This document shows, one piece after another, positions 50,001-55,400 of a DNA stretch of 64,000 nucleotides. The DNA comes from Zonotrichia leucophrys gambelii (lineage: Eukaryota > Chordata > Aves > Passeriformes > Passerellidae): NCBI RefSeq assembly GCF_028769735.1, contig NC_088177.1, forward strand, positions 25,018,099-25,082,098. Direction: 5' to 3'. Position 1 is the stretch's first letter. The number at the start of each line of letters is the position of its first letter. The notes under the pieces were generated by a model. It saw only the letters and a program-made list of their open reading frames with translations. It searched no databases and was not told the DNA's origin. Both the position numbers and the translations under genes were made by a program.

Positions 50001-51361
50001 AGAACAGCCAGTGTTTGACCAGCACTGCTCTTCATTTATCATATATGCTCTTCTGTTATTCTAGACCAATCAGCAATGTCATATTGAGACATATTCTTGA
50101 ATCAACTCACAAGTGCCAAATACCTTTGTATTTTAAATATATTTTGGACTGAAATATGAAAAATCAATGTATTTATTTCAAATGAAGATCAGCAACATAT
50201 TGATTTACTATTTAGAAAAAGACACAGAGATTTTAAAATAATTTTTACTTAAAACCACTCTGAATAATGAACTAGGTGTTTGATTTAAACATTAGACTCT
50301 AAAACAAACAGATTATTTCTTAAGCCAATAGTAGGCAGATCCTGACACCTTGCAGGCAGATTTCTTTCTACAAGTGCTATTGTTATCCCACTTCAGCAAG
50401 ACTGTGCTGCCACCAGCAGGAAGACAAGAGAGTCTGACAAAACACTGGAAAAAAAATTAAACAGAACAGCAAATCTGCATCAGGAATGTTTCTCACCAGG
50501 TGAATTTTCAGAACACCACAGTCAGCACACTGCTGTAGCAATCAGTACAGGAACATAATATATTAATAAAGTTTTCTATTATCTCTTACTGATATACAAA
50601 GAGAACAAACTCTTCATTTTAACTTGGTACTGCACATAACATTCCAGCTAACTATGCTATTAACTATGCTTTGGAAGAGTGTTTGTATGTGAACGCTCTG
50701 TTCACAATCACAGACTCAATTTCCAGTCAAATTACTTCAGAAAGGATTTACCAGGCCCATTAAAGACTGCATAACATCCAACTCAAATAGCATCACAGAA
50801 TAATTTCAGACCTTTTGAGACCTGCAAGTATGGTAAGGCATACATGACAAATCAGAGAATGGCAGGCATAAAAATTCAGAGACCTCCATACAATCAGCTC
50901 ACGCACCTGTAAGTCTTCAGATGGTATTTACGATCTCGTATCATGTGAGGAGCTCGGGACAGAATTGTATTTCGCAAAATCTTTCCAGCTCTAAGGATCT
51001 TTTCTGAAGGAACCTTGGTGATCATGGGAAAAAATAAAGACCAAGAAACGCAATTTTAAACTTTCTGGAATCTCTGTACTGCTTTCTGCAAAACAAAACA
51101 CAAATGCTCTCCTTCCTGAATTAAAAATCCTCTTGCACAGAAGCTTACTTTTTAGAGCAATGTAGTATATATTTGGGATTTTAAATTTCACATACTTCTC
51201 ACATCTAACAGAAAGCATCACTTCAGCTGATTCATATTACACTGTTGTAAATAGTTATTTCTATTTGTCTAATGGCCTGGCTCTACAGGACACCTGCGTT
51301 CTATTACCTGTGTAATGGTTTTAGTAGGATGATGTGGGATGTGAGGATCAATAAGAGGTGT
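8000..51361 (-). CDS. RAPGEF4: RAPGEF4 (EPAC2), partial gene: 23 internal coding exons
   Basis: EPAC2 is a cytosolic and membrane-recruited exchange factor that loads GTP onto Rap1 and Rap2 when cAMP binds its regulatory half. It acts, for example, in insulin secretion and at synapses. The 23 exons listed separately splice in one continuous frame of 2316 bp (772 codons). This is the same length as human residues about 180 to 951, recalled from memory. Domain order is DEP, cNBD-B, REM, RA and CDC25-HD. Every junction has GT-AG ends except one AT-AC intron. The 5' exons (cNBD-A) and the last 60 or so codons are not in the window. The DEP domain, the lysine in the cNBD-B phosphate-binding cassette and near-identity to EPAC2 argue against its paralogue RAPGEF3. 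Confidence 0.97.
8065..9096 (-). other. RAPGEF4: RAPGEF4 introns 8065-8394 and 8483-9096
   Basis: Two short introns flank the 8395-8482 exon. They are AT-rich with standard GT-AG ends. I see nothing else in them. Confidence 0.85.
8395..8482 (-). CDS. RAPGEF4: RAPGEF4 exon, CDC25 domain
   Basis: The exon reads [20 protein letters not shown] then IPFMPLLIK plus one base of aspartate, human about 901-930. [10 protein letters not shown] and P.IPF.P.LIKD are conserved CDC25 motifs. It differs from human at LDPPII (human LEPPLI). The acceptor is tttgtaag|GAT and the donor is AAAAG|gtaagc. Confidence 0.95.
9097..9147 (-). CDS. RAPGEF4: RAPGEF4 exon, CDC25 domain helix
   Basis: A 17-codon, phase-0 exon reading [17 protein letters not shown], human about 884-900. 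It continues the conserved TWE-KLP..FKK....ESLM-DPSRNHR block shared with Sos and CDC25 proteins. I replaces F in KKFYA. The acceptor is ttaacag|AAA and the donor is TTAATG|gtgaat. Confidence 0.94.
9148..11361 (-). other. RAPGEF4: RAPGEF4 intron (2214 bp)
   Basis: AT-rich intron with GT-AG ends. It has short open frames on both strands around 10730-11010 that show no family resemblance. I recognise no repeat. Confidence 0.85.
11362..11452 (-). CDS. RAPGEF4: RAPGEF4 exon, CDC25 catalytic core
   Basis: The exon completes a histidine codon and reads [20 protein letters not shown] then [10 protein letters not shown], human about 853-883. N..S..AI..GL....V.RL..TW is a hallmark of Ras-family exchange factors. 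It differs from human only by I for V and S for A. The acceptor is tgtttcag|C and the donor is TGGGAG|gtaagt. A 6.1-kb intron with two CR1 insertions separates it from the previous exon. Confidence 0.97.
12455..13133 (+). mobile_element. CR1 LINE, degraded 3' fragment with reverse-transcriptase motif
   Basis: One + frame reads [20 protein letters not shown] and on to [22 protein letters not shown] is the catalytic C motif of non-LTR reverse transcriptase, followed by the thumb region. Frameshifts and a stop (lysine-threonine-leucine-threonine-stop at about 12741) break it. Further down come diverged pieces such as [23 protein letters not shown] DNA and a 3' tail (ccaacccaaactattctatcattctgtgattt). 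It is an inactive relic. Confidence 0.92.
13271..13313. repeat. 25-bp tandem duplication
   Basis: The unit ccacaccatcctattctt occurs at 13271-13288 and again at 13296-13313, with catcat between. Confidence 0.9.
16322..17105 (-). mobile_element. CR1 LINE, 3' fragment on minus strand
   Basis: The + strand shows the reverse complement of a CR1 3' end: tcacagaatcacagaatcct, then ggttggaggggacctctggagatcatccagtcc. It continues through the usual antisense CR1 body, with segments such as gagcccagaactgggcacag and acagcattccagatgtggcc. Continuity over about 780 bp makes it one of the longer copies here. It has several stops and is inactive. Confidence 0.95.
17576..17754 (-). CDS. RAPGEF4: RAPGEF4 exon, CDC25 catalytic core
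   Basis: A 59-codon exon plus CA of histidine, human about 794-853. It includes [40 protein letters not shown] and [27 protein letters not shown]...WVVTEI is the structurally conserved region of CDC25-type exchange domains that lines the Rap contact surface. One change from human is visible (Y for F in KKYIK). The acceptor is tttcctag|CTG and the donor is GCCCA|gtaagt. Confidence 0.97.
17755..18214 (-). other. RAPGEF4: RAPGEF4 intron (460 bp)
   Basis: Short AT-rich GT-AG intron. Nothing further seen. Confidence 0.85.
18215..18340 (-). CDS. RAPGEF4: RAPGEF4 exon, start of CDC25 catalytic domain
   Basis: A 42-codon, phase-0 exon, human about 752-793. It reads [20 protein letters not shown], then [20 protein letters not shown] and [23 protein letters not shown] opens the Ras-GEF catalytic domain: the pair 'DLAxQ(M/L)T' and 'W.LF' is characteristic. 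H replaces human Y in LAYQ, and the first residue is A instead of T. The acceptor is gtttgtag|GCA and the donor is CATGAG|gtatga. Confidence 0.95.
18453..18487. repeat. 17-bp tandem duplication
   Basis: The unit agtaaaactgaaattgc is followed at once by agtaaaactgaaatttgc. Confidence 0.9.
19165..19312. promoter_or_regulatory. Small CpG-dense patch inside an intron
   Basis: About 150 bp with some twenty CpG dinucleotides (for example gaggcgccgcgaaggcgcgg and ggcggcgctgctccgg) in a region that otherwise has almost none. The edges are abrupt. It could be an internal or antisense promoter, an unmethylated element or a GC-rich insertion. No TATA-like box or known factor site is decisive, so a regulatory role is only inferred. 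Confidence 0.5.
21321..21418 (-). CDS. RAPGEF4: RAPGEF4 exon, RA domain end
   Basis: The exon reads (E)[19 protein letters not shown] and on to [13 protein letters not shown], human about 719-751. It closes the RA domain. It differs from human at a few positions: H for N, SV for TI, D for E, A for S. The acceptor is tttttacag|AA and the donor is GCTCTG|gtatgt. The coding bases are more CpG-rich (gagcgttaatggccggc) than neighbouring exons. Confidence 0.95.
21419..23870 (-). other. RAPGEF4: RAPGEF4 introns 21419-22569 and 22717-23870
   Basis: Two GT-AG introns of about 1.15 kb flank the RA-domain exon at 22570-22716. They are AT-rich. I recognise no repeat or RNA gene. Confidence 0.85.
22570..22716 (-). 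CDS. RAPGEF4: RAPGEF4 exon, Ras-association domain
   Basis: The exon reads (V)[19 protein letters not shown], then [20 protein letters not shown] and ends IIVKMSSGG plus one base, human about 670-719. It forms most of the ubiquitin-like RA domain, which in EPAC2 binds active Ras and recruits the protein to the plasma membrane. The acceptor is tttctttag|TT and the donor is GGAG|gtactg. Confidence 0.96.
23871..23949 (-). CDS. RAPGEF4: RAPGEF4 exon, linker and start of RA domain
   Basis: The exon reads [20 protein letters not shown] then IRGSDE plus one base of valine, human about 644-670. It differs from human QQFNTGDERAQ at a few linker residues. The acceptor is attttcag|CAC and the donor is GATGAGG|gtgagt. 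The end of the exon enters the ubiquitin-like Ras-association domain. Confidence 0.95.
24186..24216 (-). CDS. RAPGEF4: RAPGEF4 31-bp exon, linker before RA domain
   Basis: This very short exon completes an isoleucine codon and reads [10 protein letters not shown], human about 633-643 (SEDAKAPQKK). The acceptor is tttttatag|T and the donor is AAGAAG|gtaaga. It encodes a charged, flexible linker. It is too short for open-reading-frame scans and was found only by following phase from the flanking exons. Its length is not a multiple of three, so skipping it would shift the frame. Confidence 0.93.
24217..25936 (-). other. RAPGEF4: RAPGEF4 introns 24217-24642 and 24732-25936
   Basis: GT-AG introns on either side of the 24643-24731 exon. 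AT-rich, with no recognised element. The 236-bp intron 23950-24185 next to the 31-bp exon is also plain. Confidence 0.85.
24643..24731 (-). CDS. RAPGEF4: RAPGEF4 exon, REM end and link to RA domain
   Basis: The exon reads [20 protein letters not shown], then PELEKIVKQ plus AT of an isoleucine codon, human about 604-633. It holds the last REM helices. T replaces human A in SDDTRM. The acceptor is tttacag|GAA and the donor is GCAAAT|gtaagc. Confidence 0.95.
25937..26087 (-). CDS. RAPGEF4: RAPGEF4 exon, REM domain, downstream of the U12 intron
   Basis: The exon reads (H)[19 protein letters not shown], then [19 protein letters not shown] and ends at AMAFLE, human about 553-603. It carries the second half of the REM helical bundle. 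The acceptor is non-canonical (ggggcac|CTATC), the AC end of a U12 AT-AC intron. Ordinary AG sites a few bases inside (catgcccag, ccttctcag) would delete conserved residues and were rejected. The donor is GAG|gtacaa. EDEAAMAF replaces human EDDVAMAF. Confidence 0.95.
26098..26106 (-). other. U12 branch-point sequence TTCCTTGAC
   Basis: This matches the minor-class branch consensus TTCCTTRAY, which pairs with U12 snRNA. The branch A would be at 26099. It lies close to the AC acceptor and has no long polypyrimidine tract after it, as usual for U12 introns. Confidence 0.9.
30450..30459 (-). other. U12 5' splice site ATATCCTTTT
   Basis: The ten intron bases after the exon match the minor-class AT-AC donor consensus exactly. 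No GT donor at this position keeps the conserved reading frame. Confidence 0.93.
30460..30538 (-). CDS. RAPGEF4: RAPGEF4 exon, REM domain, upstream of the U12 intron
   Basis: The exon reads (D)[19 protein letters not shown] and on to CPALMA, then CA of a histidine codon, human about 527-553. The acceptor is the usual ttttttcacag|AT. At the 3' end no usable GT donor follows the conserved ALVAHY position. Instead the intron starts with ATATCCTTTT, the U12-type AT-AC donor consensus. The last two exonic bases CA join C of the next exon to make histidine, giving ALMA-HYHAQPSQ as in mammals (ALVAHYHAQPSQ). Confidence 0.95.
30539..32741 (-). other. RAPGEF4: RAPGEF4 intron (2203 bp)
   Basis: AT-rich GT-AG intron upstream of the U12 exon pair. 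Nothing else recognised. Confidence 0.85.
32742..32830 (-). CDS. RAPGEF4: RAPGEF4 exon, start of REM domain
   Basis: The exon reads (K)[19 protein letters not shown] and on to [10 protein letters not shown] plus one base, human about 497-527. [17 protein letters not shown] is the first helix of the Ras exchanger motif (REM), which stabilises the catalytic domain. Two conservative changes from human are visible: I for T, and M for I before RLEA. The acceptor is ccctcag|GTA and the donor is GCAACAG|gtacct. Confidence 0.95.
32831..35904 (-). other. RAPGEF4: RAPGEF4 intron (3074 bp) with T/A tracts
   Basis: GT-AG intron. Its one clear internal feature is a T tract followed by an A-rich tract at 33631-33723, listed separately. 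Confidence 0.85.
33631..33723. repeat. Poly-T tract followed by A-rich tract
   Basis: There are 28 T with one C from 33631 to 33659, then a 29-bp spacer, then an A-rich run with scattered G from 33689 to 33723. The two tracts could pair as an imperfect hairpin. It is probably a length-variable low-complexity site. Confidence 0.9.
35905..36020 (-). CDS. RAPGEF4: RAPGEF4 exon, hinge/switchboard to REM linker
   Basis: The exon reads [20 protein letters not shown], then [18 protein letters not shown] plus two bases of a lysine codon, human about 459-497. The first half is the hinge and lid region that swings on cAMP binding. The second half is a polar linker to REM and carries most of the bird-mammal differences (I for V, I for A, H for Q). 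The acceptor is cttgcag|GAT and the donor is CACAA|gtatgt. Confidence 0.95.
37307..37453 (-). CDS. RAPGEF4: RAPGEF4 exon, cNBD-B phosphate-binding cassette
   Basis: A 49-codon, phase-0 exon, human about 410-458. It begins [20 protein letters not shown], then has APRAASIVL and ends [26 protein letters not shown] is the phosphate-binding cassette. The arginine contacts the cyclic phosphate. The lysine after FG replaces the glutamate found in PKA and CNG channels, which is the known basis for EPAC accepting 2'-O-alkyl cAMP analogues. The hinge helix starts at its end. The acceptor is ctgtgcag|GGT and the donor is CTTAGG|gtaaga. I saw no change from human. Confidence 0.97.
38560..38636 (-). CDS. 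RAPGEF4: RAPGEF4 exon, cNBD-B beta strands
   Basis: A 77-bp exon that completes a leucine codon and reads [20 protein letters not shown] then VIYGK, human about 384-409. The residues are the same as human across the exon as I recall it. They form the central beta roll of the cAMP-binding domain. The acceptor is cttgtag|TA and the donor is GGCAAG|gtattt followed by a T run. Confidence 0.95.
39373..39433 (-). CDS. RAPGEF4: RAPGEF4 exon, cNBD-B beta strands
   Basis: A 61-bp exon reading [20 protein letters not shown] plus one base of a leucine codon, human about 364-384. It encodes the first beta strands of cNBD-B. HPKAGT replaces human HAKGGT. The acceptor is ttttaag|GTA and the donor is GTCT|gtaagt. 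Confidence 0.94.
41467..41990 (+). mobile_element. Possible solo LTR-like element
   Basis: The block starts tgttgagg, contains ggataaaag (TATA-like) at about 41691 and gaataaactg (a polyadenylation signal) at about 41771. It is followed by a GC-rich part ending near gtctcaca, and its GC content is higher than the flanks. This order is like the U3-R-U5 of a retroviral LTR. I found no convincing target-site duplication and no internal retroviral gene, so the call and its borders are tentative. Confidence 0.3.
42743..42767. repeat. Short inverted repeat (11-bp arms)
   Basis: The arms cttctgacttt and aaagtcagaag are separated by three bases. Confidence 0.85.
42833..42917 (-). CDS. RAPGEF4: RAPGEF4 exon, start of cNBD-B
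   Basis: The exon reads (P)[19 protein letters not shown] and on to KALSHLSTT, human about 335-363. It contains the N-terminal helices of the high-affinity cyclic-nucleotide-binding domain B. It differs from human at one site (F for I in LEFIY). The acceptor is ctctatag|CCC and the donor is ACCACG|gtaagt. The first base completes the proline codon begun by the 47678-47861 exon across a 4.8-kb intron. Confidence 0.95.
43499..43566. repeat. Perfect 68-bp palindrome, no spacer
   Basis: The left arm begins cttgtgctagagaagaatta at 43499 and ends tcatcaatg at 43532. The right arm, 43533-43566, is its exact reverse complement over all 34 bases. The flanking bases 43498 and 43567 do not pair, so the symmetry stops sharply. 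The centre is tcaatgcattga. It lies in an intron. It could be a recent template-switch duplication or an assembly fold-back artefact. Confidence 0.97.
45764..45771 (+). repeat. G8 homopolymer
   Basis: Eight G in a row in AT-rich intron sequence, a likely indel-prone site. Confidence 0.95.
47678..47861 (-). CDS. RAPGEF4: RAPGEF4 exon, DEP end and linker to cNBD-B
   Basis: At 184 bp this is the longest exon in the window. It reads [20 protein letters not shown], an acidic stretch ([13 protein letters not shown]), and ends at ...HMRMILRKP, human about 274-335. [10 protein letters not shown] closes the DEP fold. The acidic segment and the helix after it lead into the second cyclic-nucleotide domain. 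The acceptor is gttttcag|TGG and the donor is AAACC|gtaagc. Substitutions from human are conservative (R for H after DDE, I for M after SQ). Confidence 0.96.
49299..49420 (-). CDS. RAPGEF4: RAPGEF4 exon, DEP domain core
   Basis: The exon completes an arginine codon, then reads [20 protein letters not shown] and on to ...[14 protein letters not shown]. It corresponds to human about 233-274. The conserved DEP signature G.ELVDWM is intact. This domain carries EPAC to membranes by binding phosphatidic acid, as known for the family (best shown for EPAC1). The acceptor is ccttcag|G and the donor is CATG|gtaaga. The exon ends one base into the valine codon completed at 47861. Confidence 0.96.
50907..51013 (-). 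CDS. RAPGEF4: RAPGEF4 exon, start of DEP domain
   Basis: The exon reads [20 protein letters not shown] and continues to ...DRKYHLKTY, then leaves two bases (AG) of an arginine codon. It matches human about 198-233 and differs visibly at one residue (T for A in RNTIL). It encodes the helix leading into DEP and the first DEP residues. The acceptor is ...caccaag|GTT and the donor is ACAG|gtgcgt. The end of the upstream intron (atcaccaag) would itself read ITK, echoing the ITQ at the end of the previous exon. The acceptor was placed after that aag because this gives the correct residue count. Confidence 0.95.
51308..51361 (-). CDS. RAPGEF4: RAPGEF4 exon, linker between cNBD-A and DEP
   Basis: An 18-codon exon, phase 0 at both ends, reading [18 protein letters not shown]. 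It matches human EPAC2 at about 180-197 (TPLIEPHV...TITK). The acceptor follows a T-rich tract ending in cag, and the donor is CAG|gtaata. The histidine- and proline-rich residues differ from the mammalian sequence, as expected of a flexible linker between the first cyclic-nucleotide domain and DEP. It is the most 5' exon I can find. The preceding exon, with the AGLLAPPYG-type sequence, was not seen up to 64000. Confidence 0.9.
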
Positions 51362-51939
51362 CTGAAAAATAAAATGAAATTAAATAATTTTTTTAAGGTT
51401 GACCAGAAAAATAAAGACTAAAGTAAAAAAAATTAACAAAAAAGCTGTAATAACAAAGAATAATGTGGAAGTCCAAGCTCTGCCCAGGACGTAGGAATAT
51501 ATAAAAAACTTCTGAACACATCCTCCTAAAGGCAAACTTGGTTGTTGAGGCTCAGCAAATTAAAACAGTGACATGACATGTGAAGATGAATAACAAATCT
51601 GTGCTAAACTTTGTCAAGTACTAATGAAATGGGCAATGGCTGAACGTCACACCAGATCTGAGCACACACAGGCACAGTTACCTCTTTGCCCCGTACAACA
51701 GCGCTCCCCCACACGCATCTGCTCTGCCATTCACCCTCCCACCACAGATATTCTCTCCTTCTTCAGCACCTTTTTCTATTCAGCTCTTTTCTCCCTTACA
51801 GCACAGCACAAGAAACAGGAATGGAGATAGAGATCTTCTTCCTCTATGTTTTCTAAATTATCACCAGGCTGAGCTGGCAACCCTTTTATAGCTGCTCTCT
51901 GAAATGCAGAGGCAGGCAGGCCACTCGCAGGGACCCAGG

Positions 51940-52460
51940 CAAGGACTGGGGCTGGCGACGAAAAAAGGAAAGAACAAAGCAAGTGGCTTGGTTCTACAAA
52001 GGGAGGAGTGAAAGGAAAGACCATCGGGGCTCTACAGGGGAGAAGGGGATGAGAGAAATGGGAAAACAGGCACATAGCAAACAGGTGAAAGAGGGAGACA
52101 GGGAGAACGCGGCACAACACAGAGGGAAAAGGAAAGCGGAAGGTTAAAGGACAGTAGAAATGGAGACAAAGGCGAGCAAGAGCGAACTTCAGCAGGCACG
52201 TGAGGATGATGGGCAGACCTTTGGCTTGTAGGGCCCGGTAGTTACAGCACGGACCAAACTCACTTTGAGTGTGCGATGTCAGGACACAGCACAAGGGCTG
52301 GCTTTGGCCGGTGCTCAGGGCTGGCTGACAGCCATCAGGCTGAGCAGAGCCCTCCCTCAAGGGCAAGACTCAGCACCTCGGCCCACGGCAGCCACGGTGC
52401 CCTCGCAGCCCCACGGCAAAGCCAAGGCAGCCAGGGCAGGATCAGTCAAACACACACCAG
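51940..52460. other. Purine-rich then GC-rich block
   Basis: From about 51950 to 52200 the + strand is strongly purine-rich (gaaaggaaag, gagggagacagggagaacg, agaggg, ggaaaaggaaagcgg). From 52230 to 52450 it is GC-rich with several CpGs (ctcggcccacggcagccacg). It sits less than 1 kb upstream, in gene orientation, of the 51308-51361 exon. It could be an internal promoter region or a degraded repeat. I cannot tell which. Confidence 0.4.
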
Positions 52461-55400
52461 GCACTTCTGGCCTGAGGAACTGGTTTCCTTACACTGGGCA
52501 TCTGGCCATTAGCTCCCATGGGATTTTAATGATGTGACACAGTCCTTGTACTTATCAAACAGGGCTAAGAGCTAAAAATGCAGCAGGAAACTATGGTGGG
52601 AAGGGGAAAAGCATATGACAGAAATCAATAATCTTAACATAGAGGCCTGTAAATGGAAACCAATACAAAGTTGTTTCTATTCATACCTTACAAGAAATCT
52701 CTGAAAAGGCATATCAATACAATTAAAAAGGGATTCCTGATTTTCCTCATTTATTAAGTCAACAATTTTTTATAAACTCATTTAAGCTCCAAACATTTCT
52801 GTCCAGCCAGAAGAGCAGTAGCACATCCCTCAATATTTCTTGGTTTCTGGAACTGTGTGGAATCTGCTCTAGATAGTCTATATTTGCAGTTAACATAGGC
52901 AAAGAATAGCAAAATCTTTTCAAAGATGCCTCTAATGAAAACAAAACCATAGAATAACACTCTCAAACAGGTACAATATCTTCAATCTAGCCTCCAGATT
53001 GTAATTCTAGTTAGGAATATACTCAGAGAGATAAAATATATAAGACAAAAAATATAGGAGATTTTTAGAGCAACAGACTAGCAAAAACAAATGCACACCA
53101 TGGATGAAGATTTTTTAAAAAATCTCCCAACCTAATCAAAACAGAATATAAGACAGCATTTGGAAGGAATCTGATTCAACCCAAAAAGGTGAAAGCTAAG
53201 ACACAGCACAAGAATCTCCAGAAAGCAGCAGGAAGGCTTATTCACCTACATCCTGACCAATACAGAGGATCAGCTGCAAAGATTGAACATAACTTGGGTG
53301 AAGGTGATCATGAAATGATCCAGTGTCAGAACTTGACAGAAGGAAGAAAGAGCATCAAAGCAGACACAATGCACTCGGAAGAAAAGTTTCCATAAAAACA
53401 GAATACTGATAGCTATATTCCTGCAGTGGGTCATGGGGGAACAAGTGTGAGGTAAAAGGAATTAATGGGAGCTGGCAGTCACTTAAAGAAACCATATTAA
53501 TCATACATACAATGCATACTAGAACTTAACTAGAAGGTGAAGTAAAGACTTAGCTAAAGAAAGAGCTCTTCACTCACACACAAGAAAGAAATACACAGAA
53601 AGGAGAAAGTAGGGGGTCTAAAGCAAGTATAAATTGAATAACAAAAGACAGAATTAAAAAAGCAAAGGTATTAAATGAAACAGACCTGCCAAGAAATGTC
53701 AGGAGGTACAAAAATATTCCACAAGTGCATTAGTAGTAAAACAAAGAAAATAAAGAGTGTTGAGCTACTGTTTAACAGAGGGAAATCTATTTACAGGTGG
53801 TTCAGGAAGGCCAGAAACTTTTGATTTATTTTTAATCAACGTTCATTAGAAAGATCAGTGGCAGAGAGATGGTTAATATCCTGAGTAGTAGAGTGACAGG
53901 AGTAAAATCTCAACCTTGAATAAAACCCCAAGAACATAAATTAGTTGTTTTCAGATTGGCTTTGCAGAATTTCATGCAGGAAACTTGAAGAGCACGAAGA
54001 AACTTAAAGAGGGTTGCAACCATCTCGGAACCATCAGCAGCCACTCTTGGGGTCTAAGGAAGGCAGCTGAAGACAGAAATATGGAAAAGGAGAAGCTGAA
54101 AAAATACAGATATCAGCTTAAAGTCTTCCTAGAAAAAGTCAATTTGTAAGCACCTGGAAAAGAACAGGGAGATGAGTCACATGTGACGTATATTAACCAA
54201 GAACAGATCATGCCACACTGATCTAATTTCTTTCCATTATTGAGTAGCAACATTGATAGATTAGACAAGAAGCAGTAGATTTTCAACCCTTTAGTAAGGA
54301 TTAGCACTTTCTCATCAGATATTCTGTTCTGCAACAGTCAGATTAAATTCTTAAAAAACAGGTGCAAAGTCAGTTGGAAAAGTGCATTTTGAAATCAATT
54401 ACCAGTGAAGCAAAGTCAAAGTGGCAGTCATACCAGAGGTCTGTTCAAAGCAGCGTTCAAGAATATATCACATCTGATAACATTAAATATTAACATGGGA
54501 TGAAGCAGAATACACCTTTATTGAGTCTGCAGGAAACTTCAGGATGGGAGGCATTGCACATACATTGCAGAATATGTTTACAATATGAAACAGTTGCAGA
54601 ATTTGTCTAAAAATGATGCTTTTATGTACAGAGTGATGACTACATTTCTGAAGCAGGTGGAATCAGCTAAATAAAGACAGGGTATGGAACAAGTGTCTTA
54701 GTGCAGTACCACAGAAAAGGAAAAAAGGTTTACAATGTTTTAAATATTAAACACAACTGATTAACCAATGCCATACTTGCGTAAAAGCAGCAAATACTGT
54801 GGTGGAATGTAGTAATATATTAGATACATAATGGTGTTCTGCTTTAGTCAGCCCAGGTAAGAAAAGCACTGTGGTCTCATTTGCCCATTTTACTCCAAAA
54901 GCATCTAAACCAGCTGGAAAGAATTTAGAGGAAAGCAACAAGAACAATCAGAAAGCACAACATAAATAATCAAAGCTGTTAAGCTAAGGAAAAGGCAAAT
55001 CTTAGCAGAGGTGTGATTAAAAAAGTCTTCTGATTTAAAAGGCCTTTGAAAATTAGAAAGAAGTGGCCTAGTCCATCATGCAGAGATCAGGGAATAATTT
55101 AAATTGCTCTAACAAAGATTCAGTTTAGGCATCGCTGAAGCTTTCCTCGCAGTGTGGACAGTGAGTTGCCAGAGAAATCTGGTTCCTCAAGGATACACAA
55201 GGAATCTGTTAGGAGTGACTGCTATAGTGCGCATGTGGCTTGGGGATGGACTCAATGCTTCCTGAAGTAGTTTTAGCCTCACTACATGGTACTGTGCAAT
55301 TTGTGAGGATAGAGGTGATCAGTGACAGAGCTCCCGGGGCAGTGAGCCTGGACAATCGTTGCTCCCGAGGGACAATGACATCCGAAAGACATGTCCAGCA

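Larger units (their letters stand above)
47862..51307 (-). other. RAPGEF4: RAPGEF4 introns 47862-49298, 49421-50906 and 51014-51307
   Basis: GT-AG introns around the DEP-domain exons. AT-rich. Nothing else recognised. Confidence 0.85.

Noticed and set aside
51776..52366. A 196-codon open frame on the minus strand, the longest in the window
   Set aside because: It follows the purine-rich block, so the predicted protein is biased toward F, P, L and S. It shows no domain or family resemblance, and the openness is explained by base composition.
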